Part shown: piece after piece, positions 6,559 through 14,868 of the stretch | How the letters are laid out: the number at the start of each line of letters is the position of its first letter | Numbering within the stretch: position 1 is the stretch's first letter | Assembly: GCA_016866375.1 (NCBI GenBank) | Contig: VGMK01000011.1 | Coordinates: 1 to 22,998 of the forward strand | Direction of reading: 5' to 3' | Source: Bacteroidota bacterium | GTDB taxonomy: Bacteria; Bacteroidota; Bacteroidia; Flavobacteriales_D; Crocinitomicaceae | DNA: 22,998 nucleotides | Notes under the pieces: generated by a model | The model's database searches: none | Told to the model about the DNA's origin: nothing | The model's input: only the letters and a program-made list of their open reading frames with translations | Position numbers and translations under genes: made by a program

Positions 6559-8430
6559 TCACCTTCCTAAATGAACCAGCAACACAGATATATCGCTTGG
6601 TGAAATGCCAGAAATTCTTGATGCTTGTCCAATGGTTGCGGGTTTTATTCTATTAAATTTTTCTACCGCCTCTGCACTTAACCCTATAATTACTTGATAT
6701 TCAGTTTTTTGAGGTATTTTAAGCCCTTCCAGGCGCAGCAATTTGGCGGCTTCCTCTTCTTCCCTCTTTATGTATCCCTCGTACTTCATTTGTATCTCTG
6801 CCTGTTCAATAATACAGGTATCTAATGACTGCCACTTATAACACATCTCTCTAAGATCCTCTGACAAAGGAACTAAATCTGCTAATTTTATGTTGGGTCT
6901 AGTTATTATCGAAGAAAGCTTAACTTGTTGGCCAACAGGAGAGGAGCCTTTTTTTTCAAGTATCCCGTTTAAGAGGCTCGGAGAAACGCCTGTTTTTTTA
7001 AGAATCCCTTGGATTTCCTTTACTCCTTTTATTTTTTTCTCGATTTTACTCAATGCCGCATCGTCTTGAATTCCTAGTTTGTGTGCTATTGGAGTTAGTC
7101 TGAGATCCGCATTATCTTGTCTTAATAAAATTCTAAATTCGGCGCGTGACGTAAACATCCTATATGGTTCCTTAGTCCCTTTAGTTATTAAGTCGTCAAT
7201 CAAGACTCCTATATATGCCTCGTTTCTCGACAAAATGAAACATTCCTTATTATTAACTTTTAGATGTGCATTTATTCCAGCTATTAGTCCTTGACACGCG
7301 GCCTCTTCATATCCTGTGGTACCGTTAATTTGACCGGCAAAATAAAGATTTTCTACTAATTTAGTCTCTAGCGTGTGATACAGTTGGGTAGGAGGGAAAT
7401 AATCGTATTCTATTGCATATCCGGGCCTGAACATTTTGGCTTTTTCAAAACCAGGGATTGTTTTCATGGCCTCTAACTGTACCTCCTCGGGTAAAGACGT
7501 ACTAAAGCCGTTAACATATATTTCGACAGTATTCCACCCCTCGGGCTCTACAAATATTTGGTGTCTGTCGCGATCTGAGAAACGGTTGATTTTGTCTTCA
7601 ATGCTTGGACAGTACCTTGGGCCTGTACTTTGAATGGCCCCATTAAACATCGGGGAACGATCAAAACCTGTTCTCAAAATCTTGTGTGTTTCCGGGTTTG
7701 TATAGGTAATGTGACAAGATAACTGTTTTTCTAATAGACTTGTGTCTGCAAAACTAAATTTTCCTGGGATAACATCTCCATGCTGTTCTTCCATTTTTGA
7801 ATAGTCCAAAGATCTACCGTCTACACGAGGAGGTGTTCCCGTTTTCATTCTTCCGGACTCAAAACCCAAACTGCATAAATCCTCTGTAATGCCTATTGCT
7901 GCTTTCTCGGCTACTCGTCCTCCACCAAATTGCTTCTCCCCTAAATGAATTACACCATTTAAAAACGTGCCATTCGTTAAAACAATCGCTTTAGCCCTAA
8001 TATTTATCCCAAGAGCTGTCTTGACTGCCACCGCATTATTATTTTCAACCATTATTCCAGTGCACATGTCCTGCCAAAAATCGACAAGAGGATTTTTTTC
8101 GAGCATCAGCCTCCATTCAGATGCAAAAAGCATCCGGTCATTTTGTGTTCGAGGCGACCACATCGCAGGGCCTTTTGATAAATTCAACATACGAAATTGC
8201 ACAGCGCTCTTATCGCTTACAATTGCCGACCCGCCACCTAAAGCGTCAATTTCCCTGATAATTTGACCTTTTGCAACACCCCCCATCGCCGGATTACAAC
8301 TCATCTGGGCAATTGTGTTCATGTTCATCGTAACGAGCAAAACGCGACTACCCATTTTTGCAGCAACATTTGCTGCTTCACAACCTGCATGTCCGGCCCC
8401 AACAACAATAACATCGTATTCAGACAACAT
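6559..8430 (-). CDS. mnmG: tRNA uridine-5-carboxymethylaminomethyl modification enzyme MnmG (GidA)
   Basis: A 623-residue FAD enzyme that with MnmE makes the cmnm5 modification of the wobble uridine in several tRNAs. The N-terminal FAD-binding motif is VVGAGHAGCEAA near residues 10-21, followed by SCNPAMGGVAKG, FGGGRVAEKA, GRMKTGTPPRVDGRS and YCPSIEDKI, which carries the conserved cysteine. EEAACQGLIAGINA and the C-terminal helical domain KYEGYIKREEEEA complete the family picture. Length agrees with E. coli (629). The 45-base gap upstream, after ybeY, holds a perfect parS palindrome 8 bases before the ATG. MnmE is not in the window. The gene is very likely co-transcribed with ybeY and the downstream dehydrogenase. 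Confidence 0.97.
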   Translation of the reverse strand: MLSEYDVIVVGAGHAGCEAANVAAKMGSRVLLVTMNMNTIAQMSCNPAMGGVAKGQIIREIDALGGGSAIVSDKSAVQFRMLNLSKGPAMWSPRTQNDRMLFASEWRLMLEKNPLVDFWQDMCTGIMVENNNAVAVKTALGINIRAKAIVLTNGTFLNGVIHLGEKQFGGGRVAEKAAIGITEDLCSLGFESGRMKTGTPPRVDGRSLDYSKMEEQHGDVIPGKFSFADTSLLEKQLSCHITYTNPETHKILRTGFDRSPMFNGAIQSTGPRYCPSIEDKINRFSDRDRHQIFVEPEGWNTVEIYVNGFSTSLPEEVQLEAMKTIPGFEKAKMFRPGYAIEYDYFPPTQLYHTLETKLVENLYFAGQINGTTGYEEAACQGLIAGINAHLKVNNKECFILSRNEAYIGVLIDDLITKGTKEPYRMFTSRAEFRILLRQDNADLRLTPIAHKLGIQDDAALSKIEKKIKGVKEIQGILKKTGVSPSLLNGILEKKGSSPVGQQVKLSSIITRPNIKLADLVPLSEDLREMCYKWQSLDTCIIEQAEIQMKYEGYIKREEEEAAKLLRLEGLKIPQKTEYQVIIGLSAEAVEKFNRIKPATIGQASRISGISPSDISVLLVHLGR

Positions 8431-8438
8431 TTTAATTT

Positions 8439-8454
8439 TGTTTCACGTGAAACA
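8439..8454. promoter_or_regulatory. parS centromere site (ParB-binding palindrome)
   Basis: The 16 bases TGTTTCACGTGAAACA are a perfect palindrome and match the parS consensus recognised by chromosomal ParB proteins in many bacterial phyla. The site lies between the ybeY stop and the mnmG ATG, so it is inside a transcription unit and noncoding. I found no second copy in the window. parS sites normally cluster near the replication origin, so this suggests the window is origin-proximal. The match is direct; the function is inferred from the consensus. Confidence 0.85.
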
Positions 8455-8475
8455 CTACTCTTTCTGTTTTATTTA

Positions 8476-8898
8476 TTATGATAAACATTTTTTCAAATAT
8501 TCATTTTCCTTGTTTGTCATTATCTGTTTTGTAACATCCGACTTGTCATCATAACCAAGCAAATGCAACACACCGTGAAATACAACCCTGCACACCTCAT
8601 TTTCAGGAGAGTGTTTTAGGGTCCTTGCATTATCTAATACCCGATCTATCGACACAAAAACATCACCGCTAACTACTTGATTTTCAGTATAATCGAAAGT
8701 AATAACGTCTGTGTAGTAATTATGGTTTAGAAACTCTAAATTCATCGCTAACAAATACTCGTCGCCACAAAATATCACAGTTATTTCACCACAACTTTTT
8801 CCCTCGCTCTCCACTAATATAGGTATTGCTGTACTAAAGAAATCCTGGCTTATACCAGGAACATTCGGTACGCCTTCTAAAAACTCAACAACAATCAC
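8476..8898 (-). CDS. ybeY: Endoribonuclease YbeY (16S rRNA 3'-end maturation factor)
   Basis: A 140-residue metal-dependent endoribonuclease that acts in 16S rRNA 3' maturation and late 70S quality control. Family motifs are DVITFDY (64-70), GDVFVSIDR (78-86) and the metal site HGVLHLLGYDD, where His108, His112 and Asp118 form an H-x3-H-x5-D pattern. The enterobacterial enzyme has histidine at the third position; as far as I recall, an acidic residue there is common in Bacteroidota, so I do not treat it as a defect. The start is GTG at 8896-8898, giving a four-base GTGA overlap with the stop of the HATPase gene, a sign of translational coupling. mnmG follows after 45 bases. Confidence 0.93.
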   Translation of the reverse strand: MIVVEFLEGVPNVPGISQDFFSTAIPILVESEGKSCGEITVIFCGDEYLLAMNLEFLNHNYYTDVITFDYTENQVVSGDVFVSIDRVLDNARTLKHSPENEVCRVVFHGVLHLLGYDDKSDVTKQIMTNKENEYLKKCLS

Positions 8899-9308
8899 TT
8901 ACAGAAATACATATTTACACTGTTTCCAGGGGAATCAAACTCTACCTCATCAGACAAATTCCGCATCAAAAAAATCCCCCTTCCGCTTTCTTTTAAAAGG
9001 TTGTCAGGCGCTGTTGGGTCTGGTAAGTTGGAGTAGTCAAACCCTGCCCCTTGATCTGTCACATTAAAGCAAAAGCTGTCTTTTTCATCGCCAACAGCCA
9101 CGGCGACGAATAGCAATTCGTTCATTTGGTTTCCGTGTTCAATTGCATTGTTCACGGCTTCTGTTACTGCTATTAGGACATTGCCATAGCAATCGTCAAT
9201 CACTCCCATTTTCTCGCATACCTTTCCAACTAAATGTTCAACATCTATAAGAGAATTATAACTAGTGGGTAGTTGTATCTTTTCAATAATATTAAAACCT
9301 TCCTTCAT
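8895..9308 (-). CDS. RsbW/SpoIIAB-like ATP-binding protein (HATPase_c_2)
   Basis: A 137-residue single-domain GHKL ATPase. The N-box is EAVNNAIEHGN (50-60), the G1 box is DQGAGFD (85-91), and the G2 box is GRGIFLM (109-115), all intact. Stand-alone domains of this kind are serine kinases or anti-sigma factors of the RsbW/SpoIIAB type, which phosphorylate an anti-sigma-factor antagonist and bind a sigma factor. No antagonist (STAS), phosphatase or sigma gene is adjacent, so the partner is unknown. It lies 12 bases after DUF4175 and overlaps ybeY by four bases, so expression is tied to ribosome-maturation and tRNA-modification genes. The domain is secure; the regulatory role is inferred from the family. 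Confidence 0.9.
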   Translation of the reverse strand: MKEGFNIIEKIQLPTSYNSLIDVEHLVGKVCEKMGVIDDCYGNVLIAVTEAVNNAIEHGNQMNELLFVAVAVGDEKDSFCFNVTDQGAGFDYSNLPDPTAPDNLLKESGRGIFLMRNLSDEVEFDSPGNSVNMYFCK

Positions 9309-9320
9309 TCACTAATATGG

Positions 9321-12300
9321 TCAATTTCGATTGAAATATTCACTTGCCTTGTTCTTGTAATACATATTGTACGACGGATCAACAACCTTTATTATTTCAA
9401 CTTGCTTCAATTTTAGCTTGTTATACTCCTCAAATCTGATTTGGTTACCGCTTGGATAATCTTTTCCTGAGGTAGACTCTCTTTTTTCCTCAAAACCCCT
9501 TTCTAGTAACGCTTTTTCACTTTCTAAAAGTCTTGTTAGGATTTGTTGTTGTCTATTGATCAGCTCGTTGCCTATATTTTTATTAATAAGATTTCGTTCT
9601 TGTTTTTCTAATTCATTTATCAAGGGGCTCAATTTATTTCCTTCTCCTGACCCGTCCTTGTTTAATTCATTTCTTAGTTGTTCTAGCTTTTGCCTAATCG
9701 CGGTTTGTTCCGCCGCCATTCTTGCTAATTGCTTATTACCTAATCCCAACATATTCTTTCCTCCTTCAGAAGGTGTGCTACCGGGCTGATCTCCTGGTTT
9801 TGTTCCGCCCGGATTGACTCCTTTTTTCATTTGCTCAAGTTGTTGTTTAATTAAATCTTTCATGTCGCCGGGAGAAGATGCACCGGGCTTTGGCCTTCCC
9901 TTGCCGGGATTATTGCATTGTCCGGACCCCTCCATTTCACTTTGCATCTGACTTTGCATGCTTTGTAATGCCTCATTTAACAATAATGCTAAATTATTAT
10001 ATGCCGTCATTACTGATTGTTGATTTTTGTTTATTGCACCTTTATTGTGGTTATCTATATTATCAACAACCTGGGTATGATTGAGAGATATTGTGTTTAA
10101 TTCATTATCTATAAATGTAGCTATTGAGGCCTGTCTTTTTGCAAGAACCAACAAGGAGTCTCTAACTAACCGTGTATCATCAATAATTCTTCTCTGTCTT
10201 CTACCGAACTTTGTATATGCGGGATCCTTCGAACTCACACGCGTGAAATCGTACATCGTCTTCTCTTGATCAAAACTCAAGGTCATCAATCCTTCTAATA
10301 AAGACCTAATTGCGTCCATATCTTCTTTTTGCTGTTTTTTGTTTGCCGCTTGCTGGGCCTGGTCTAGGGTAATTGCTAGCTGTTCCATGCCCTCTGCAGC
10401 CGACTTTTGCTTTTCTCCTGCTTTCTTCTCTCTTCCCTCGCTTATTTTAGATTTTGCATCTCTAAGATTTTCTGATATTTGCTCTTTTAAACCATCAGTG
10501 ATTCCCAGCTCAAAAGGTTTGTCAAGGTTTTTATTTAATTCTTCCAATTCTTTCACTTCTTTCTCTATCTCAGAGAATTTTTTATTTATTTCTTCTTGTT
10601 GTTTTTCGGCCTCTTCTTTTGATATCTTATCGCGGCCAATGTTTTCCTTTAACTCTTTTTGTTGTTCAGCTAAGTTTTTTAGTTCTTTTTCAATGTCGTC
10701 TATTTTCTCATTAACTTGGTTCCTTTTGAGTAATTCAAGGGTCCTGTCTAGTTGTTTTTTTATATCCTCTGTGGACCTGCTAATTTCATCCATTTTTTCT
10801 TTAATGTTCTCTTTTTCGTTTTGTTCTAAAAGTTTTTCTAAATCCTCCAACAATTTTTTAAGTTCGTCGTCCATTGCTTCCTGAAGTAATTTTTCTATCA
10901 TTTTGTGTTTTTCGAGCAGCTCTTTGTCAATCTCAGATAATTGATTTTTTTCGGAGACACTTTTTTCCATTTCTTTCTTGAGTCGCTCCAAAGATTCAGT
11001 TAGTTTATTTCGTTCCTCTTGAAGTTGGTTTAGCTGATTTAATTTATTCCAATCGTTACTTTTTGTATTCAACGTTTCTTTCTTTAGTTTTTCAACCTTT
11101 TTTTGAAAATCATTTGTTTTGTTTAGTATTTTTTCTAATTCATCTTTTGATTTTTCCTGTTGCCTGTCTCTCTCGTCATTTAGTTCTTCTAAACTAGGAA
11201 GCATGTATGTTGTGAGTCCTGACTTAGTTGTTTTTTTTCCATTTACTCCGTCATTATCCGTAACACTAAAATAATATTCTATCCTATCATTAATTTTAAC
11301 CTGCTCTCTTCTAAAATCAACAGCAAAATCAAAAATCATATTTGTGCCAAAAGCCGGTTTGACCTGGATTCTATTGTTTCTTTTAGCACCGTTTTGCGAA
11401 ATTACAGTGTAATTAAAAAACAATGTTGTTAAGCCATAATCATCTTCTGCCTCACCAGAAAAATAACGAACCCCCTCAGAAATAGAATCTATCCGTTCTT
11501 GAATAAAAATCGTTGGGTGAGCGTCTTTGATAACTGAAACTATATGCTGAGTACTATCCTTTTTATTTGTATATTTATTTACATACGTCATTCTTAACTT
11601 CGAATCGTTTCGCACTGTTCCTTGTTTTGAGAAACTGCTATTTCTTTCTATGAAAGTTTTATCAAACCAGTTCACTGTACAATATTTTGTGTTTTTTAAT
11701 GAAATATTCCACGTTAATTTTGTCCCTTCTGGCACGACTAAATCTCCTACATTTTGAATTATTTCATTGTTTTTTGATAGATAGGCTGGATATTCAATTT
11801 TTACTTCCATTTTACCTAACAGAGATTTTCCTGTTACATTGATTAAATATTTTTGACTGGTATATTCCCCTGATTTAAAATAAAATATAGAAGCTTTTTT
11901 TACTTTTCTTATTGAATATTTGAAACTGTTTTTAGTGATTTGATCCATTAAGAATGTACCATTTTCACATACTAAATATACTTGCTGTGGAATTTTTTTA
12001 CCCTTTAGCACAACACAAACCTCCTTATCTTCCCCTTCTTCAACAGACAACTTTGTTGGTTTTAATTCAAATGTAAACGGAACATATTCTACTGTGTAGT
12101 TTACTATTCTATCCGTTGATTCTGTTATAAAGTCAGGTGTAAAGATTAATAATGAAAAAAATAACAAAAAAACAGGTAAGACATATGGGATAAATTTTTT
12201 ATTATCCGAGAACCTTACTGCGGAAACAAAACGCACCTGCAATAATTTCTCTGTTCTTTGTTGGATGCTGGCTTTTAATAATTCTATGTTTCCTTGTTGT

Positions 12301-12659
12301 TGCTCCATGTCTCGCTGTAATTGAAACGTGTTTTTAAGCCTATCATCAATTTCTGGAAAAAATTTACCAATAATTTCTGCTGCTTGTATTCTATTCAATC
12401 TAGGGCCTAAAGAATATAATTTCAGTATCGGAATTATGATAAAATATCCCAGCACAAGAGCATTAGAAATTAAGAAAGCAAAGAATAGTATTGCTCTACC
12501 AATACTTTTAAATTCATTTAAAAATTCCAGAGAGGTTGTAATTAAAAAGGTAGTTATTAAAATAGCTGAAAATAATAATAAGCCCTTTATGATCTGATTC
12601 TGATAATACTTTCTTATAAAAGAATCGACATGTTGGATAATTTTATCAAATGAATTCAT
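9321..12659 (-). CDS. DUF4175 family membrane-anchored coiled-coil protein
   Basis: A 1112-residue protein of unknown function. Membrane segments are predicted near residues 25-43, 55-78 and 156-173. Between them lies FPEIDDRLKNTFQLQ (101-115), the family's typical PEIxDRLxNxxQL motif. Residues about 180-480 look like beta-rich extracytoplasmic domains. Residues about 490-760 are a long, highly charged coiled coil (repeated Glu, Lys, Leu heptads), and about 900-970 is a Gly/Pro/Ser-rich linker with NNPGKGRPKPGASSPGD. Nothing suggests catalysis. It is the first gene of a tight five-gene run, with the HATPase start 12 bases beyond its stop. I see no TAnnTTTG box just upstream, so its promoter probably lies in the AT-rich region 12660-13196. 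A structural or scaffolding envelope role is my inference. Confidence 0.85.
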   Translation of the reverse strand: MNSFDKIIQHVDSFIRKYYQNQIIKGLLLFSAILITTFLITTSLEFLNEFKSIGRAILFFAFLISNALVLGYFIIIPILKLYSLGPRLNRIQAAEIIGKFFPEIDDRLKNTFQLQRDMEQQQGNIELLKASIQQRTEKLLQVRFVSAVRFSDNKKFIPYVLPVFLLFFSLLIFTPDFITESTDRIVNYTVEYVPFTFELKPTKLSVEEGEDKEVCVVLKGKKIPQQVYLVCENGTFLMDQITKNSFKYSIRKVKKASIFYFKSGEYTSQKYLINVTGKSLLGKMEVKIEYPAYLSKNNEIIQNVGDLVVPEGTKLTWNISLKNTKYCTVNWFDKTFIERNSSFSKQGTVRNDSKLRMTYVNKYTNKKDSTQHIVSVIKDAHPTIFIQERIDSISEGVRYFSGEAEDDYGLTTLFFNYTVISQNGAKRNNRIQVKPAFGTNMIFDFAVDFRREQVKINDRIEYYFSVTDNDGVNGKKTTKSGLTTYMLPSLEELNDERDRQQEKSKDELEKILNKTNDFQKKVEKLKKETLNTKSNDWNKLNQLNQLQEERNKLTESLERLKKEMEKSVSEKNQLSEIDKELLEKHKMIEKLLQEAMDDELKKLLEDLEKLLEQNEKENIKEKMDEISRSTEDIKKQLDRTLELLKRNQVNEKIDDIEKELKNLAEQQKELKENIGRDKISKEEAEKQQEEINKKFSEIEKEVKELEELNKNLDKPFELGITDGLKEQISENLRDAKSKISEGREKKAGEKQKSAAEGMEQLAITLDQAQQAANKKQQKEDMDAIRSLLEGLMTLSFDQEKTMYDFTRVSSKDPAYTKFGRRQRRIIDDTRLVRDSLLVLAKRQASIATFIDNELNTISLNHTQVVDNIDNHNKGAINKNQQSVMTAYNNLALLLNEALQSMQSQMQSEMEGSGQCNNPGKGRPKPGASSPGDMKDLIKQQLEQMKKGVNPGGTKPGDQPGSTPSEGGKNMLGLGNKQLARMAAEQTAIRQKLEQLRNELNKDGSGEGNKLSPLINELEKQERNLINKNIGNELINRQQQILTRLLESEKALLERGFEEKRESTSGKDYPSGNQIRFEEYNKLKLKQVEIIKVVDPSYNMYYKNKASEYFNRN

Positions 12660-13196
12660 AATAGTTTTGCTAATTTACTAATTTAATGATGGTAAAAAAA
12701 ACAGCGACACAATATCTAAATTGTAAACAATACTAAATGTATATATTACATATAAAATGAATTTATTATTAAATTTATTAATATTGTTCATATGTTTAAA
12801 ATTTACAATTTTCAGGCCTCAATAAAAAATATTAGAAATAATTTACAAAAAATGAACAACTCTAAACTTAATAGTTTATGCTTATAATTTAAGATATAAA
12901 CAGATTGTTAAAACCGATTTTTCAATAAAATAAATTAGTGTGTTAATTAAAAAAATGTGTATAACATAATGATATCAAATTGATAATTTAAGACAAATTT
13001 TCGATCAATTATGAAATATATTTTTACCAAACAAGATCCTATTACAGACAAATAATTTTGTAAAATAAAATGAACAGGTTTTTAACAAGAACCATTAAAC
13101 ATTGTTATAAACAATAATAAAGGGTTTATAATAATGAATTATTAAAGAAAGATCAAATACGAGCATTAGTCAGTAATTAAAATATCATTAAAACAA
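12660..13196. other. Long AT-rich gene-free region between divergent genes (candidate oriC or regulatory region)
   Basis: This 537-base stretch holds no credible ORF and no RNA gene I can recognise. It is extremely AT-rich: 12721-12780 contains 6 G/C in 60 bases. One exact DnaA-box match, TTATACACA, lies on the minus strand at 12956-12964. Looser 9-mers are TTATAAACA (13105-13113), TTGTAAACA (12721-12729), AAATGAACA (12850-12858 and 13068-13076) and ATATGAACA (minus, 12785-12793). Two short inverted repeats, ATTGT-AA-ACAAT (12720-12731) and ATTGTT-ATA-AACAAT (13101-13115), sit near its ends. A TAATTTTG box at 13053-13060 (plus) could serve rpiB with a leader of about 130 nt. Such AT-rich sequence produces chance matches, so the origin idea is a hypothesis. 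Confidence 0.4.
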
Positions 13197-13634
13197 ATGA
13201 AAAAAACGATTTCTATCGGCTGCGATCATGCGGGGTACAAGTTAAAGGAGATCATAAAAGAAAAATTAACTGATTGGGGTTATAATGTTGTAGATGTGGG
13301 ATGCCATTCAGACGAAAGTATTGATTATCCTGATTATGCACACCCTGTTGCCCAACACATTGAATCAAATGCGAGTGTTTTTGGCATTTTAATTTGCGGT
13401 TCAGGAAATGGAATTAATATGGCCGCAAATAAGCATCAAGGAATTAGAAGCGCATTGTGTTGGCAAGTAGAAATTGCCAAGCTTGCTCGCGAACACAATA
13501 ATGCAAATATTGTAGCTTTACCCGCAAGATTTATAAATAAAGAAGAAGCGTTGGACATCATAACAGCTTTTCTGAATACCCCCTTTGAAGGAGGGCGCCA
13601 TCAAAGAAGGATTGACAAGATAGCATGTATTTAA
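13197..13634 (+). CDS. rpiB: Ribose-5-phosphate isomerase B
   Basis: A 145-residue cytoplasmic isomerase that interconverts ribose 5-phosphate and ribulose 5-phosphate in the pentose phosphate pathway. The opening ISIGCDHAGYKLK gives the CDHAG motif (9-13), SIDYPDYAHPVA (41-52) is the usual DYPDxA segment, and Cys67 in ICGSGNGINMAANK corresponds to the catalytic base Cys of E. coli RpiB; REHNNANIVALPAR follows. Length is typical. It is transcribed away from the AT-rich region, divergent from DUF4175, and converges on the OmpA-family gene 77 bases downstream. I saw no obvious hairpin terminator between them. Confidence 0.95.
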   Translation: MKKTISIGCDHAGYKLKEIIKEKLTDWGYNVVDVGCHSDESIDYPDYAHPVAQHIESNASVFGILICGSGNGINMAANKHQGIRSALCWQVEIAKLAREHNNANIVALPARFINKEEALDIITAFLNTPFEGGRHQRRIDKIACI

Positions 13635-13711
13635 CTCCAGCTTTTAATAACGTCTATTGGTGTGGTGTTTACGAACGGAACGGATAACAAGGATAAAATG
13701 TAATAGGAAAT

Positions 13712-14860
13712 TTATCTTATTAAGATTTCTACCCGTCTATTTGCTTCTTTTTGGTCTTCATCTAATGGGTTTTTAAATACAGGCCTATCAAATCCAAAAC
13801 CTACCGCAGTAAGCCTTTGTTTCGATATTCCTTCAGTAATCAGGTATTTTAATATTTGTTGAGCGCGCCGCCGCGATAATTTTTTTGAGGATTGTTTTGA
13901 TCCATCTAAATTAACATGACCTTGTATTTCAATCTTAACTGTGGGGTTTAGTAACAAAAAGTCACGAAGCCGCCTTAATTTTGACAGAGACTCATCTAGT
14001 ATAGCATCTTTGCCGGCTTGAAAATATATTTTTTCCAGTTTTGCGGTAACTCCTTTTTTAATTTTTTGTAGATAGATAGAATCCCGGGTAGTGGTATGTC
14101 CGTCTGTTTGAAAATAGTGATTTTCAAAGTCTTTTGATAAATACCCTTCTGCATCTATTTTCACATTACCATTTTTTACATTTCTTGTAATATTCATGTA
14201 TAAGTCGCTGGCTAAATACGTGCCATTTAATTCTGCGGCTGACGAAATGACAATTCTCGATGAAACAGGCTTGTTTGTTTCATTATCAAGAACGTGAAAT
14301 GAATAAACGGGGTTAGATTTGTCATAAACAAGGTTCAAACTGAGGGTGTCAAGTACCTCTTCCCCAGTATCATTGAGTGCTTGAAAGTTTACACGGAACG
14401 AAATGTTGCTTTCATCTTTATCTTTGGAAAAATAAATAATGCAATACGAACACCCTTGTTCAACATCAATAAACACGTTTTGTAATTCTCTGCAATTGGT
14501 ATTTGGTTTAATAAAAACAGGAAGCGCCGATCCGGCTTTTATTTCATCACAAACCGCAACAGAGGGTGTTTTTACTATTACTAAATCAAAGCTGTCAAGG
14601 TAGATTGTACAAGGCATGTTAAGTTTTCCCGATCGCACAGGTTCAAATAAAAACCAAACATTGTTTTTAGAAAGGAGGGGTTTTCCTAAATAAGAACAGA
14701 GCGCCGTTTTTTCTAAGCCTTTGAAACCCGGAAATGACACACTTAACTCTTGTTCCTCAATTATAGTAATGGCCCGCTCACAATTATTCTTGTGATTAGG
14801 ATGCTGAGCAAAGCCTATATAAGCGCTAAAACAAAGTAAAAGAACAATTCCCACTTTCAT
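13712..14860 (-). CDS. Exported OmpA-family protein with Cys-rich N-terminal domain
   Basis: A 382-residue envelope protein. I start it at the ATG at 14858-14860, which gives a clean signal peptide MKVGIVLLLCFSAYIGFAQH; the longer frame from 14914 would bury that peptide and overlap the DUF4403 gene. The mature N-terminal region has at least seven cysteines (NNCER, ALCSY, MPCTI, AVCDE, TNCRE, GCSYC), suggesting disulfides. A middle segment (YSFHVLDNETNKPVSSRIVIS) resembles a carboxypeptidase-regulatory or Ig-like beta domain. The last 110 residues are an OmpA-like peptidoglycan-binding domain with YFQAGK, IEIQGHVNLDG, LSRRRAQQILKYLITEGI, GFGFDRP and ANRRVEI. The usual GHTD aspartate is Asn here, but the LSxxRA arginine is kept. 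It starts 8 bases after the DUF4403 stop. Confidence 0.85.
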   Translation of the reverse strand: MKVGIVLLLCFSAYIGFAQHPNHKNNCERAITIIEEQELSVSFPGFKGLEKTALCSYLGKPLLSKNNVWFLFEPVRSGKLNMPCTIYLDSFDLVIVKTPSVAVCDEIKAGSALPVFIKPNTNCRELQNVFIDVEQGCSYCIIYFSKDKDESNISFRVNFQALNDTGEEVLDTLSLNLVYDKSNPVYSFHVLDNETNKPVSSRIVISSAAELNGTYLASDLYMNITRNVKNGNVKIDAEGYLSKDFENHYFQTDGHTTTRDSIYLQKIKKGVTAKLEKIYFQAGKDAILDESLSKLRRLRDFLLLNPTVKIEIQGHVNLDGSKQSSKKLSRRRAQQILKYLITEGISKQRLTAVGFGFDRPVFKNPLDEDQKEANRRVEILIR

Positions 14861-14868
14861 TATAATGC

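Noticed and set aside
8315..8554. Plus-strand ORFs across the ybeY-mnmG junction
   Set aside because: They are antisense to two well-supported genes, cover the parS palindrome and resemble no protein family.
10234..10250. A second parS-like sequence (CTCACACGCGTGAAATC)
   Set aside because: It lies inside the DUF4175 coding region and the centre is ACGCGT, not CACGTG, so it does not match the consensus.
10339..10884. A 181-codon plus-strand ORF rich in Ser and Phe
   Set aside because: It is the antisense reading of the Glu/Lys-rich coiled coil of DUF4175; the skewed composition follows from that codon usage.
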